Assembly: GCA_026724425.1 (NCBI GenBank)
Contig: JAIUCV010000076.1
Coordinates: forward strand, 4,797,501 to 4,861,500
Direction: 5' to 3'
DNA length: 64,000 nt
DNA from: Erythrophleum ivorense
Lineage: Eukaryota; Streptophyta; Magnoliopsida; Fabales; Fabaceae
Each line of letters opens with the position of its first letter. Positions within the stretch are counted from its first letter, which is position 1. Below are positions 46,042 through 57,235 of this stretch, piece after piece. A program made the position numbers and the translations under genes. The notes beneath the pieces are model-generated. The model was not told the origin of the DNA. It saw only the letters and a list, made by a program, of their open reading frames with translations, and ran no database searches.

Positions 46042-46793
46042 GTAAACAAATTCACAAAACTTCTGCAGTCGAGCTTCACCAACAATCTGAAAGTTTCTCT
46101 CATTTTCTGACCAACCAATGTATTTTGAATTGGTGCCTTTGGTCTGAATATCTCCATTCGTAATTAGATTTGTTGTTGTAATAATATTGTTTCTTGCTCT
46201 GTCCTGCAAGAGAAATATGTTGCAGTTGACTATAGTCCAAACAAGATAGCCAAAGAAGCTTAACGTGCTTATATTTCAGCATACAATTCACATTCTTTGA
46301 AAGACCTTTTTAATGTTCACAGGCTCGATCTCAAGGTATAAATCAAAGACACAGTAAAACTATTGTTCTTACACATATCTTGGATTCCGAATTAGAAGAT
46401 ACCGATTTTGATCTTATTGACATTGAATGTCACAGGCTGATGCTGCATCGTTCTTTTTCTCTTCGCCGCCAAAAGTGAATCTAAACACAGAAAGTGGATC
46501 TGGGAAGATGAGGAAGGCGAGAAATTAGCAATGTCAAGGAAGACTAGAAATTAGTCCCAATGGCAAAGGCAAGACCACACCTAAAGAGGCATAAAAGTGT
46601 CTCGACCGCCTAAAGAAACAGGGCCCCTCCTTTGGAATTATTTGTTGTTTATTAACCTTCACATACATTTTTGTCTAAAGAGTAACAGTAATCTTTGCTC
46701 TTAAATTTAGATAACAGAGCGCTAGATCTCTAGACCTCTCAATTTCTCTTTCTTTTCTTCTTTTCTTCTTCTCTGTTTCGCCTCTTCTTTGTC
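46042..46793. other. Unassigned DNA before the copia gag
   Basis: May include remaining pieces of the DGAT1 duplication and the degenerate 5' end of the copia copy; a PBS-like ATAACAGAGC lies near 46713. No LTR pair could be seen. Confidence 0.35.
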
Positions 46794-47939
46794 ATGTCAA
46801 TCTCTGACAACAACAACCCGTTTCCTGGAGTTACCACCTCCACGGACACGGTCTCCGTCAACTCTGCTTCTCTGCTCAATGTCAATATGACAAACATCAC
46901 CAAACTCTCTTCTACAAACTACCTCATGTGGAAACTTCAAGTCCATGCCCTTCTCGATGGCTATGACTTGGCTGCTCACATCGATGAGAAAGCTGCAAAA
47001 CCAGATCCGACACTAACCGTTGATGGATCTACAACTCCCAATCCAGCCTTCACTCTCTGGAAACGCCAAGATAAACTCATCTACAGCTCCTTGCTGATAT
47101 TTGGTCCACTCTTGCTTCCACCTACGCCAAACCAAGTCGGGGTCACATCAAACAACTCCAACAACAACTGAAGCATTGGTCTAAAGGATCCAAATCAATC
47201 AATGACTACTTACAAGGTCTCACGACCAGATTTGATCAACTTGCCTTACTTGGGAAATTGGAAATTGATTGATCATGAAGATCAGGTTGATCTTGTTCTT
47301 CAAGGCTTGCCGGAAGATTACAAACCCATCATTGACCAAACAGAAGGTCGTGACACTCCGCCAACACTCACTGAGCTTCATGAGATGCTCTTCAACCATA
47401 AAGTTAAGTTACAGACATTGAGCAATGTCTCTTCTCTCCCCATCTCAGCCAACTATGCCAACAACAAGTCCTTCTCCACTCAGAAGAACAATCATCGCTC
47501 CTCTCAGCCCTGGAACAGTAACAACAGCAACAAGAAGTCTTCTGATCGCACACCCCATCCATACCTAGGTCGTTGCCAAATGTGTGGGATCACTAGCTAG
47601 TCACTCTGCCCGCCGTTGCAATCAACTCCAATCTGCCTCACAAAGCTCTCACAGACCTCTACTTCCCACTCCGACTCATCCACCATCTTCGTGGCAACCG
47701 CGTGCACATATCACCACCACCAACAATACCATTCCATGGATGTTTGACACAGGAGCCACACATCACATTAACTCGGATCTCGCTAATCTCTCTCTCCATC
47801 AACCTTACAATGGTGGTGAAGAGTTTCTGGTTGGAAATGGAAGTGGTCTTCCGATATCTCACACGGGGTTTACTTCTTTACCCTCCATCGCCAAACCCTT
47901 ATCTCTCAATAATGTTCTCTACGTTCCTGAAATTACAAA
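46794..47939 (+). pseudogene. Copia copy A, gag and protease (left part, split by CACTA)
   Basis: Starts MSISDNNNPFPG. Gag motif NYLMWKLQVHALLDGYDLAA, CCHC knuckle (CQMCGITS, disrupted), and protease WMFDTGATHHINSD. Compared with copy B it has a deletion near 47095, a 7-bp repeat insertion near 47255-47270 and a 4-bp CTAG insertion near 47597. It is cut at 47939 by the CACTA element and resumes at 57236. Confidence 0.85.
47937..47939. repeat. 3-bp target duplication AAA of the CACTA element (left; right copy 57233-57235)
   Basis: AAA stands on both sides of the element, and the intact copy B reads ATTACAAAGAATCTC with a single AAA at the same place (about 59646), which proves the empty site. 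Confidence 0.85.
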
Positions 47940-47954
47940 CACTACAAGAAGAAT

Positions 47955-48365
47955 AGGCGATTTGCGACGGAAAATAACGTCGCAATTCCGTCGCAAATGG
48001 TCATTTGCGACGGATTTGCGAATGAAGAATTTCTGTCGCAAATCGTTCGTCGCAATGCCTGTTCCGACGCAACTCCGTCGCAAGTTTGCGACGGATTTCT
48101 GCCGTCGCAAACTTGCGACGGATTTACGAAGGAATCTACTCCGTCGCCATGTTGCGATTTATTTGCGACGGAATGAGCTCTATCGCAATTTTGAGACGGA
48201 ATCTGGTCGTCGCAAATTTGCGACGGAAAAATTTCCATCGCAAATTTGCGACGGAACAGATTACGTCGCAAGGTTGCGATGGAAACTTTGCCATCGCAAA
48301 TTTGCGACGGAATATGTTCCGTCGCAAATTTGCGATGGAATCTGTTCCGTCGCAAATTTCAATTA
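47955..48365. repeat. Subterminal motif cluster, left end of CACTA
   Basis: Dense repeats of TTTGCGACGGA and its reverse complement TCCGTCGCAAA, in both orientations. Such arrays are the transposase-binding regions in CACTA elements. Confidence 0.9.
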
Positions 48366-48549
48366 ATTTTTTTTTTTTTAACTTAAATTTCGTAATTGTT
48401 AAATTGATTTTTTTATTTTAATTTGTAATTTAAAAAAAATAAAAATTAAAAAAGAAAATTAAATAAATATTAAAATTAAATAAAATTTTAATTCAAATAT
48501 CATAAAAATTATTCATAAATAACATTAAAAATAGACAGTAAAACGAAAA

Positions 48550-50162
48550 CTAAAATTCGGCGGATGGTCCCGATCCGCCCTGATCCGATCTGCTGGGTCC
48601 GTCCTGTTGTTGACGCAAACGGTCCATAAGCTCCTTGAGCTTCGGATCCGAGTTGCCCAAGTAGTCGAACATCTGTTCGAACAGCGCAACCTTCGTCTCC
48701 TGTGCAGTCAACTTCTCCTTCAACGTAGCGACCTCGTTGGAATCCTGAAGCTGACTTGAAGCGGAACCGCAAACATAACCGCTCCCAGTATCGATTTGGG
48801 ATTGAAGAGAACCAACCCCAATCATCTTCCCCTTTCTACGGGGAGCGGACTGAAAAACCAAAAAAAACATTGAAATTAATAAACCAACAGTATACATAGG
48901 TAAAAAATAATTTAAATTAAAAAAATATGATACAAATTTACCTGAACAAAAATCTTGTTCTTCACGGCCACAGAAGAACCAGAACCGATGCTGTCGGGAT
49001 CATCATTCTGATTCAACTCTTGTAGTTTTGAGTTAACGTCGTTGTAGAGCTCCTCATAATCGTCATCCAAGAAAGTGCCATCCGGCCTCCGTTTTGTATA
49101 CGCGAGAACTTCCAGCAAATCCGTCTCTGATTCCCCTCTTTCCTCGGCCTATGAAATAAATTTTGATTAGATAAATACGGAAAAAATGAAAAAAAATAAA
49201 AGAAATAGAAATATTTTTTAAAAATAATTTAACAAAAACTTACAAGTATTCGGCCGCGGGCAAAGAATGAAGTTCGGCCGGAGCGATGAGTAGAATGTTT
49301 GCTCTTCGCTCGAGCGGCCTTACTGTTCCCACTCCTTTTCTGGTGGTCAGGATCCAACCAATATGCAACCAAGCCAGCCCACACGTTCGGGTCAAAGTGA
49401 GTTGGCTTGGCGTCATCTCCCTTAGCGAGCCACAACTTCTTCCACCGAGAAACCATATCAGGCAACCGATCACGGACTTTGGCACAGAACTCATGGTAAA
49501 CTATGTCGGTAAAACCAGATTCCCAGTGATACTTGCGCTTGAAAAAAAAAAAAATCAAATAACAATAATACAATGTTAGTTATCAGCAATTAAAAAATAT
49601 TTTTAAAAAGTAAATACGAATCAAACTCGTACTTACCGCAAAAGTAGTGAACCAGCGTTGAAGAACGGGTTCCTTTACATCCCTCCACCGGGCAATAGGA
49701 TCTTTGTAATCCTTTTCAAAAACTTCCGTAACCGCAGAAGCGACGGATGAATCATTAGTGAACCTGAAAAAGAAAACAATAGACTTTAACTTTACAAAAT
49801 GTATAATATAAAATAAAACAAAAAACTATAAAAATTAAAAATATATACCAGAAAGTCTTCGGTGGGCGGTGTGGATGAAGGTTAGGGAGGTGATGATGAC
49901 TAGGCTCATCTAAAATCTCCCTAACCGCCGCATAAAATGGGGCTCTAGAGGCCTCAAGTCTGGCATCAATTGCGGCTGAGGGACGAGGTGGGGATGGAGA
50001 CTGAGACCGGGTCCGCTGCTCCTCCCGGCCCGTAGAACCATGGGAACTACTACTAGGGTTCCCATGACCAAGAGACACGGGAGGGGAAGGAGCACCACGG
50101 GAACCCCCGGAACCTCCGGATCCCTGACTCAGGTACTGACGATAAGAGTTTTGTTGCTCCAT
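48550..50162 (-). CDS. CACTA second gene, Transposase_24 (TNP1/TNPA-like) protein
   Basis: Five coding exons with GT/AG borders: 50162-49849, 49763-49637, 49537-49244, 49148-48942, 48849-48550. They total 1242 bases, an intact 413-residue protein. The N-terminus is a Ser/Pro/Gly-rich tail. The middle carries the family core (RWRDVKEPVLQRWFTTFAR, then FCAKVRDRLPDMVSRWKKLW, then NVWAGLVAYWLDPDHQKRS and SKHSTHRSGRTSF). The end has a coiled-coil segment (VATLKEKLTAQETKVALFEQ). In Spm-like elements the matching protein binds the subterminal motifs and helps excision and promoter control. An untranslated first exon upstream ends at about 50685 (GATCTG/GTAAAT). All exons keep phase, so this gene may still be active. 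Confidence 0.8.
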
Positions 50163-50683
50163 CTGCAAGAAATAAAAAAGTGAAATTAGCAGTAAAAAAT
50201 AATTATTGTACGAAGAAAAAACAAATGCACTAATAATTAATAATAATTACTAATATACATTTTATATAATGTAACCAATTTATAAAAAATTATTCCCAAA
50301 AAATATTCTAATTATCACACAATTTTTATAATATTACTATAAACTAATAATTAAAATTACTAATCTAAAATCTAAAATTCTAAATTCTAAAATTAATCTA
50401 ATCACATGAACAAATTAAATTTTAGAAACTAAAACAGTTAGAAATATTGTAACTTCCAAAACTATTATAATCACATTTACAATCTAATAGTTTAAATTTT
50501 ACATCTAAAATCTAGAATTCTAAAATTCTAAATTCTGAAATTAATCTAATCAAATGAACAAATTAAATTCTAGAAACTAAAAAATTCTTACTAAAACTAT
50601 TATAATCACATTTCCAATCTAATAATTACAATTTTCAATCTAATAATCAAATTAAATTGTAAAAACTAAAAGGGTTTTGATTT

Positions 50684-50935
50684 ACCAGATCTGGATGGCG
50701 ACGGCTGCGTGGAGGAGCGGAGGCGGCGGCGTGGAGGAGCGGCGGCGGTCGGGCGTGGAGGAGAAGAAGAGCGGCGTGGCGGTCCGGGAGAAGAACAGGC
50801 GTGGAGGCGGCGTGGCGGTCCGGCGTCGGGAGACGGAGGAGAAGCGGAAAAGGAGAGGTCGGCGTGCGATTCGGGAGAGAAGGGGTCGGTTTGAGCGAAG
50901 CTCAAACCCGCGCCCGCGTATATATAAAGATTTTG
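50684..50935 (-). promoter_or_regulatory. Promoter and untranslated first exon of the CACTA second gene
   Basis: A TATA-like TTTATATATACG (about 50920-50932 in minus reading) stands immediately next to the motif cluster at 50935-51295. Transcription would start near 50890 and the leader is spliced at about 50685. Confidence 0.55.
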
Positions 50936-51295
50936 TTCCGTCGCAAATCCATCGCAATTTTGCGACGGATTTGCGATGGAATGGGGCATTTCCGTCGCAA
51001 ATCCATCGCAAAGTTGCGATGGATTTGCGACGGAATAAAATATGGAAACCCTAATCCAGCAATTTTGCGACGGATTTGCGATGGAATGGGGCATTTCCGT
51101 CGCAAATCCATCGCAAAGGTGCGATGGATTTGCGACGGAATAAAATATGGAAACCCTAATCCAACAAATGTGCGAGGGATTTGCGATGGAATGGGGCATT
51201 TCCGTCGCAAATCCATCGCAATTTTGCGACGGATTTGCGACGGAATGGGGCATTTCCGTCGCAAATCCGTCGCAATTTAGCGATCCATTTACGAG
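50935..51295. repeat. Internal motif cluster upstream of the CACTA second gene
   Basis: Repeats of TTTGCGATGGA and TCCGTCGCAAA, partly arranged as ~110-bp tandem units that also contain GGAAACCCTAATCCA. Confidence 0.9.
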
Positions 51296-51629
51296 GAAAG
51301 CGTTGGAAACCCTATATTTAGAATCCTATTCTCGGGGTGAAGTGTTGTAAGTAAAAATTCTCCATCTTCACTTGAATCGGCGACGATGTCTTCAACTTCT
51401 CTATTCTCGGGGTCAACGTGTATGATGTTTCATCAAAACCGTTTGTACGTGTATGACTTTTGTGTACGTACTCTTGTAAGTAAAAACTTGGAATTGCGAT
51501 GGAATTGCGATATATGCTACTTTTTAAAACCATCGGAACTGACGCAAAAACATAATTTTTACGTAGGAAGTACAAATTCATCACAATTCAAAATACAAAC
51601 AACTTAGAATTCAAAGAAAAACCTCAAAA
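51296..51629. other. Short spacer between the two CACTA genes
   Basis: Parts of it (around 51360-51420) repeat sequence from the end of the TNP2 gene (CTTCAACTTCTCTATTCTCG, also at 51772-51791). Confidence 0.5.
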
Positions 51630-54600
51630 TTAATCAAAGTCATTTTCATCATCGTTTTCATCATCATTTTCAGATACGTAAGAGTTTTCACTGTGCTCCC
51701 GTTCTTCTTCATCACTCGCAGACTCTTCGAATTCATCGGCTTCTCCATCTTCACTTGTATCGTCGACGACGTCTTCAACTTCTCTATTCTCGGGGTCAAC
51801 GTGTATGATATTTTCTGTGGATTCGATCGGGTTTGAAACTTTTGCAACTCTGTCATGCTGCATGGCCAATTCATCGTCTAAACCAAATACATAACCTCTT
51901 GGATTGACCTTTATGACCGATAACCAAGTCTCTCGTCTTTGCCTAACTCGAGGATAAGGAATAAAACACACTTGCTCTGCCTGCGATGCAAGGATGAAGG
52001 GTTCGAACTTGGAAAATTTTCGGCCTGCATTTACATCGGTGACACCTACCGTCTCGTTTCTGCGAACCCCTCGACCTGGTGTCGGATCATACCAATCACA
52101 TTTGAACATAATACATTTTAAGTTGATAATTCCTGGGTATGTGACCTCGATGATCTCTTGCAAAACTCAGTAGAATTCTGTTTCGCCCGGGACATGAATA
52201 CCATAATTTGCGGTCGACTTCTTCATGCCATGCTTGTACGTATGGAAAATGTACCCGCGAGTACAATACATTGGTGCTGTAGTGATCTGTCCTATTGGAG
52301 AGTTCACAATCTCATGGAACCACAGCGGTATTTGTTCCGGATGATAGCCCTCTCTCACCTGAATAAAAACAAGTGGTACAATCACACACATTAATTATAT
52401 ATAGTGTTAGGTTTTAGTTTATATATCAGTAATTTGAAGAGCACTTACATAGTATTTTAACCATCCAACAAAGTCACGTTCTTTGTAAACCTCATACTCA
52501 TGCTCTTCTCGACCAGGGTAAGTTTGGCGGGCAAGATTATCAAATATGCTGCACAAAAATCTCGTGTTTTATATATATATATATATATATAAATATATAA
52601 ATGTATGATCAAAGTTACCTCTCAAATTGGTGCACTTCATCCAGATTCCGCAATATGTAATTGTGAGCCGTACTCAAATGTTTATGGTCCCACGATTTTT
52701 CCTTCAACTTTCCAGCAAGTCTGCCTATTTCTTTGAAGATGCTAGGAACAACATGCCTATAAACAGGTGCAACGCCTCCATCATCGTATCTTTTCGTAGC
52801 GGTTCTTTTCGTTCTCACATTTGGACTAAAATAGTAAGACGAGAAGTTAGATGTTTCCTCTGTCAAACTTCCTTGTACGATGGATCCCTCTACTTTTGCA
52901 AGGTTTTTAGCCTTTCCCTTCAAGTGTCCCATAAAACGCTCGAACGGATACATCCACCTGAATTGCACAGGCCCCCCCAGTTCCGCCTCATATGGCAAAT
53001 GTACCGTTAGGTGTTCCATCACGTCGAAGAATGAAGGAGGAAAGATCATTTCCATGTTACATAACAAGACAGCAATGTTTTTTTTTTAATTTCTCTACCC
53101 CGTCTTCTGTCAGTGTTCGCGTGCAAAGATCTCGGAAAAACGCACCAATACCTATAATATAATATATATTCACCGTTAACAAATTAATAAAAACATATTT
53201 AATTATATATGTACATATATAAACTCAATTAAAAGAAATGTAAATACTTGTTTACCAGCAATTGCTTCGTGGACATGAGACGGCAATAGTTCTTGTAATG
53301 CAAACGGTAGTAGTCGCTGCATGAAAACATGGCAATCGTGGCGCTTCATACCAGAAATTTTTTGTCCTTGCTCTATACATCGCGAGAATTTGGAAACATA
53401 TCCATCCGGAAATTTGACATCTGAGGCCCCCCAATCAAATAGAGCTCTCTTCGCATCTGCAGACAATCGAAAACTTGGAATTGGCTGTTTGCCGTCTGTA
53501 GTAATCTCCAACTCGCTTCTTTTGCATATTTCTGCTAAGTCCAGCCTCGATTTCATATTGTCTTTACTTCTCCCTTGGACATTCAAAATGGTATGCATGA
53601 TGTTATCAAAAAAATTCTTCTCGATATGCATAACGTCCAAATTATGTCGTAAAAGATGATCCTTCCAATATGGGAGTTCCCAGAATATACTTTTTTTGGT
53701 GCCAATTGTGTGCTTGTCCATATCCGTCAGGCATGTTTGCAGTACAATGCCAATTGCCCCCACGTTTGCATGTCTCCTCACCACCATAATGATCTATCTG
53801 ATCAAGCAACTCCTGTCCCGAAAGATAATCCGGAGGGGGACCGCGGACAACTTTATTCTTCGTAAATAAAACCCTGTTCTTTTGGTACCTGTGATTGGTA
53901 GGAAGAAAACGACGGTGACAATCAAACCAACAAGGTTTTCTTCCACGCCTCAGCTGAAATGCTTCTGTCCTACCCAAACAGTGTGGACACGATAGTCTTC
54001 CGTGCGTAGTCCACCCTGACAACATTCCATACGCTGGAAAGTCGCTAATCGTCCACAATAATACTGCGCGCATGATGAAATTTTGTTGCTGCGAGCAATC
54101 AAAGGTGCAGACTCCTGAATACCACAATTGTTTCAACTCGTCGATCAAAGGTTGCAGAAATACATCTAGGGATCGCTTCGGATGCTTAGGACCTGGCACT
54201 AAAATAGTTAAGAACAAAAATTCTCGCTGCATGCACATTGTCGGCGGAAGATTGTATGGCGTCAGTATGACGGGCCATATCGAATATTGTCTCCTTGACA
54301 TACCAAATGGACTAAATCCATCTGTGCATAATCCTAGATAAACATTCCTGGACTCATTAGCAAAGTTTGAATGTACCGTCTGAAAGTGTTTCCACGCCTT
54401 TGCATCTGAGGGATGTGTTATCTCTCCATGATGTGTGGAATGTTCTGCATGCCATCTCATTGACGCCGACGTCATTTCCGATTGGTATAACCGTTTCAAT
54501 CTTTCAGTGATTGGCAAGTACCACATACGTTGGTAAGGGACCCGCCTCCTTCCAGTAGTGGGTTTGTATCTCGGCTTCCCACAAAATCGACATTCATGCA

Positions 54601-55408
54601 GCTTATCATCATCTTTCCAGAAAATCATGCAATTGTCAATGCATACGTCAATCATTTTGTAAGGTAACCCAAGACCCGCAACCAACTTCTGTATTTCATA
54701 GTAATTACCAGCAGACAGATTATCTTCCGGTAAATACTCATGAAATAGTCCAGCCCACTTATCCATGTTACTTTCGCTGCTGTTATCTTCACTTTTAATT
54801 GTCATCATCCTAGCTGCTAGTGACAATCTAGAAAGTCCCTCTCTACACCCCTCATAAAGTGGTTGATTTGCAGCATCTAACATATCGTAAAACTTTTGTG
54901 CGTCAATGTTGGGTTCTTCCAAAATTGCTTCCGGTGGATTATCAGCAAGAACAGGGGTAGTTTCATGAAATACATCTGTAACCATATCATGAAACCTATT
55001 CCCTTGCTGATACCCACTATCATTCCCCAATATATCAGGATGACCATAATCATAGCTAGCGTTATAATTATGTTCCTCAACCGGTACCCATTGACTCGAA
55101 CCACTATTTCCCGCTTCATAGTGCGTAGTATTATAATGATTTTCCCCATGAAAATACCATACATAATAGTTTGGAACAAATCCTCTATTAAATACATGTG
55201 TTTTAGCAGTATCAACAGCGATATATTTTTTGTTCCTACATTTCGCACAGGGACAAAAAATTTTACCAGTTTGCATTGCCTGTGGTTCGTTTCGTGCTTG
55301 GTTAAAGAATCCATGTAATCCTTCAACAAACTCTCTCGTCACTTCGCCGGTCACCGGATCTCTTTGATTGTACATCCAGCTTCGTAACTCATATAATCCG
55401 TAACTCAT
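51630..55408 (-). pseudogene. CACTA transposase (TNP2 type: Transpos_assoc, Transposase_21, DUF4218, DUF4216)
   Basis: Four exons: 55408-53256, 53151-52619, 52548-52449, 52358-51630. Domains in order: transposase-associated zinc domain (YELRSWMYNQRD, FCPCAKCRNK), Transposase_21 core (GLCTDGFSPFGMSRRQYSIW, VPGPKHPKRSLDVFLQPLID, HNLDVMHIEKNFFDNIMHT), DUF4218 (GAFFRDLCTRTL, MYPFERFMGHLKGKAKN) and DUF4216 (IMFKCDWYDPTPGRG, FILASQAEQV), ending in an acidic tail. Lesions: one base missing in a run of seven A near 53693, one extra in a run of ten A near 53080, and TGA for Gly in TEFYGVLQEI near 52170. The transposase makes the cuts at the CACTA ends. Confidence 0.9.
52569..52590. repeat. (TA)n microsatellite in TNP2 intron
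   Basis: Uninterrupted TA repeat between exons 2 and 3. Confidence 0.9.
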
Positions 55409-56410
55409 TTTTTTAGTGTTTTGGTTTTCTCTTCTTCTTCTTTGTTTTTCGTTTTTATTGTTGTGAATTCATGTGCCACTTCGTCGGCTATTTAGAGAAT
55501 CAGAAATTTTTTTGCGATGGATTAGCGATGGATTTGCGATGGAATTGTGCGACGGATTTGCGACGGAAATAAATTTGCGACGGAATAGTGACCTACTTGC
55601 GACTATTTTGCGATGGACTTGTGACGGAATTGGAGTTAGTTGAACTTCGTTTAACACGTCCGTACGTAACTCATCGTATGTCGGTCAACCACTTTTCCTC
55701 CCAATTCCCTCGCAAAGTTGCTACGGAATTGCGACGGAAGTGCCCCATGCCATCGCAATTCCGTCGCAAATTTGCGAGGGAATTGCGAGGGAATTGCAGA
55801 AATTTTTGTATCCCTCGCAATTCCATCGCACATTTGCGACGGAATTGCGATGGCAACCAAAAAATTGAACAGTTCATCGCAATTCCGTCGCAAAATTGCG
55901 ATGGAATTGCGAGGGATACAAAAATTTCTGTGTTTCCATCGCAATTCCCTCGCAATTTTGCGACGGAATTGCGACGGAATTTTTGGTTTAGGGTTTAGGG
56001 TATATAAAGTTCTAAATGCGGACTAATTAGCGTTTCAAATTGCGATGGAGTCGTGCATTTACGACGGATTTGCGACGGAAAGTGGTTGGCCGACATGCGA
56101 TAAGTTAGGTACGCACGTGTTAAACGAAGTTCACCTAACTCATTGCGATGGAATTTTCCGTCGCAAGTCCGTCGCAAAAGCGTCGCAAAACAGCGCTATT
56201 CCTTCGCAAATTTATTTCCGTCGCAAATCCGTCGCACAATTCCATCGCAAATCCATCGCAAAAAAATTTCTGATTCTATAAATAGCCGACGAACTCACGT
56301 CACAATTCACACCAATACAAAGAGAAGAGAAAAAGAAGAAAAGAAGAGAGAGCAAAAAAAAAACACCAAAAAAATGAGTTACGAAATTTATGAGTTACGA
56401 AGCTGTATGT
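55385..56410. repeat. Large inverted duplication of the TNP2 promoter and first codons
   Basis: 55385-55694 and about 56085-56410 are inverted copies. The minus arm contains the TNP2 start codon (55408), the plus arm a second start codon at 56374 followed by about 15 matching codons (MSYEIYELRSCMYN against MSYGLYELRSWMYN). The similarity ends soon after, so the plus copy cannot make a transposase. The spacer is itself palindromic around 55868. Confidence 0.85.
55505..56280. repeat. Internal motif cluster upstream of TNP2
   Basis: Many GCGACGGA, GCGATGGA and GCGAGGGA motifs in both orientations, overlapping the inverted duplication. Confidence 0.9.
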
Positions 56411-56460
56411 ACAATCATCTTTGTTACCCCACGGTGGATTTTCTTTTTTACCCTAAGAAA

Positions 56461-56600
56461 ATCCACCATCTTCCTTTTTATCCCATGTTGATTCTCTCTG
56501 GACATGAGATAATTAAGAAGGATGACGGTACGTTGATCTCTTCCTAATTATCCAATTTCCAGAGAGGATCAACAGGGGATAAAAGGGAGGATGGTGAATC
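56461..56600. repeat. ~60-bp inverted repeat (hairpin)
   Basis: Left arm about 56461-56520 (CCACCATCTTCC, TTTTATCCCATGTTGAT) and right arm about 56541-56600 are diverged inverted copies with a 20-bp loop. Confidence 0.7.
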
Positions 56601-56751
56601 GTCTTGGGGTAAATATATCTATTGGAGGATATATTGCGATATATGGATAATGCTGAGCAAACTGATATTCTCTCCAACATGTAACCGATTTCTTGTGCTA
56701 CTAATTGTAATGATGGTTGGGATTCCAAAATGATTCGTCGCTATATGATGT

Positions 56752-56955
56752 TGTTGGATAGTTGTAGAGAAGATGGGGATATATATCCGAGAGTGAGAGA
56801 TAACCCACTGAGGTGTATTAGGTATGAAGTTGATAACGGAGGATACGATAAGCGCTTATCGCTTCCTCCGTTATCAACGTCATACCTAATACACCTCAGT
56901 GGGTTATCTCTCACTCTCGGATATATATCCCCATCTTCTCTACAACTATCCAACA
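56752..56955. repeat. 204-bp near-perfect palindrome
   Basis: Two 102-bp arms meet at AGCGCT (centre between 56853 and 56854) with no loop and only a few mismatches. Both strands therefore read almost the same peptide (CREDGDIYPRVRDNPLRC). Confidence 0.9.
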
Positions 56956-57215
56956 TATTTTGCGACGGAATTGCGATGGAATGTTTTATTTTTAGGTTTC
57001 CATCGCAATTCCGTCGCAAAATTGCGATGGAATTGCGATGACTACAGTTTCCATCGCAATTCCATCGCAAGACTGTTGCAAATTTGCGACGGAAAAGTTA
57101 CCATCGCAAACTTGCGACGGATTTGCGATGGCTTCTTATTCCGTCGCAAAACCGTCGCAAATCAGTCGCAAAGTTGCGACGGATATTTTCCATCGCAAAT
57201 TTCCTTCGCAATGAG
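56955..57215. repeat. Subterminal motif cluster, right end of CACTA
   Basis: GCGACGGA and GCGATGGA motifs in both orientations up to 18 bases from the terminus. Confidence 0.9.
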
Positions 57216-57235
57216 CCTGTTTTCTTGTAGTGAAA

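Larger units (their letters stand above)
47940..57232 (-). mobile_element. CACTA (En/Spm) DNA transposon, 9.3 kb
   Basis: Ends are CACTACAAGAA in inverted orientation (47940 and 57232) with a 3-bp target duplication. Inside, on minus, are a Transposase_24-like gene (50162-48550, intact) and a TNP2-type transposase gene (55408-51630, broken). Subterminal clusters of GCGACGG/GCGATGG motifs lie at both ends and also upstream of each gene. Long inverted repeats occupy 55385-56957. Confidence 0.9.

Noticed and set aside
47955..48365. CRISPR-like regular repeats
   Set aside because: The motifs are short, in both orientations and unevenly spaced, in a plant CACTA element; there are no spacers of constant length.
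50666..51280. Overlapping frames on both strands with repeated CDGFATE or RRKSIA peptides
   Set aside because: They are translations of the CACTA motif cluster, open because the repeat lacks stop codons in several frames.
56730..57041. 103-codon plus-strand frame and its minus-strand twin
   Set aside because: Both are products of the 204-bp palindrome, which reads alike on either strand.
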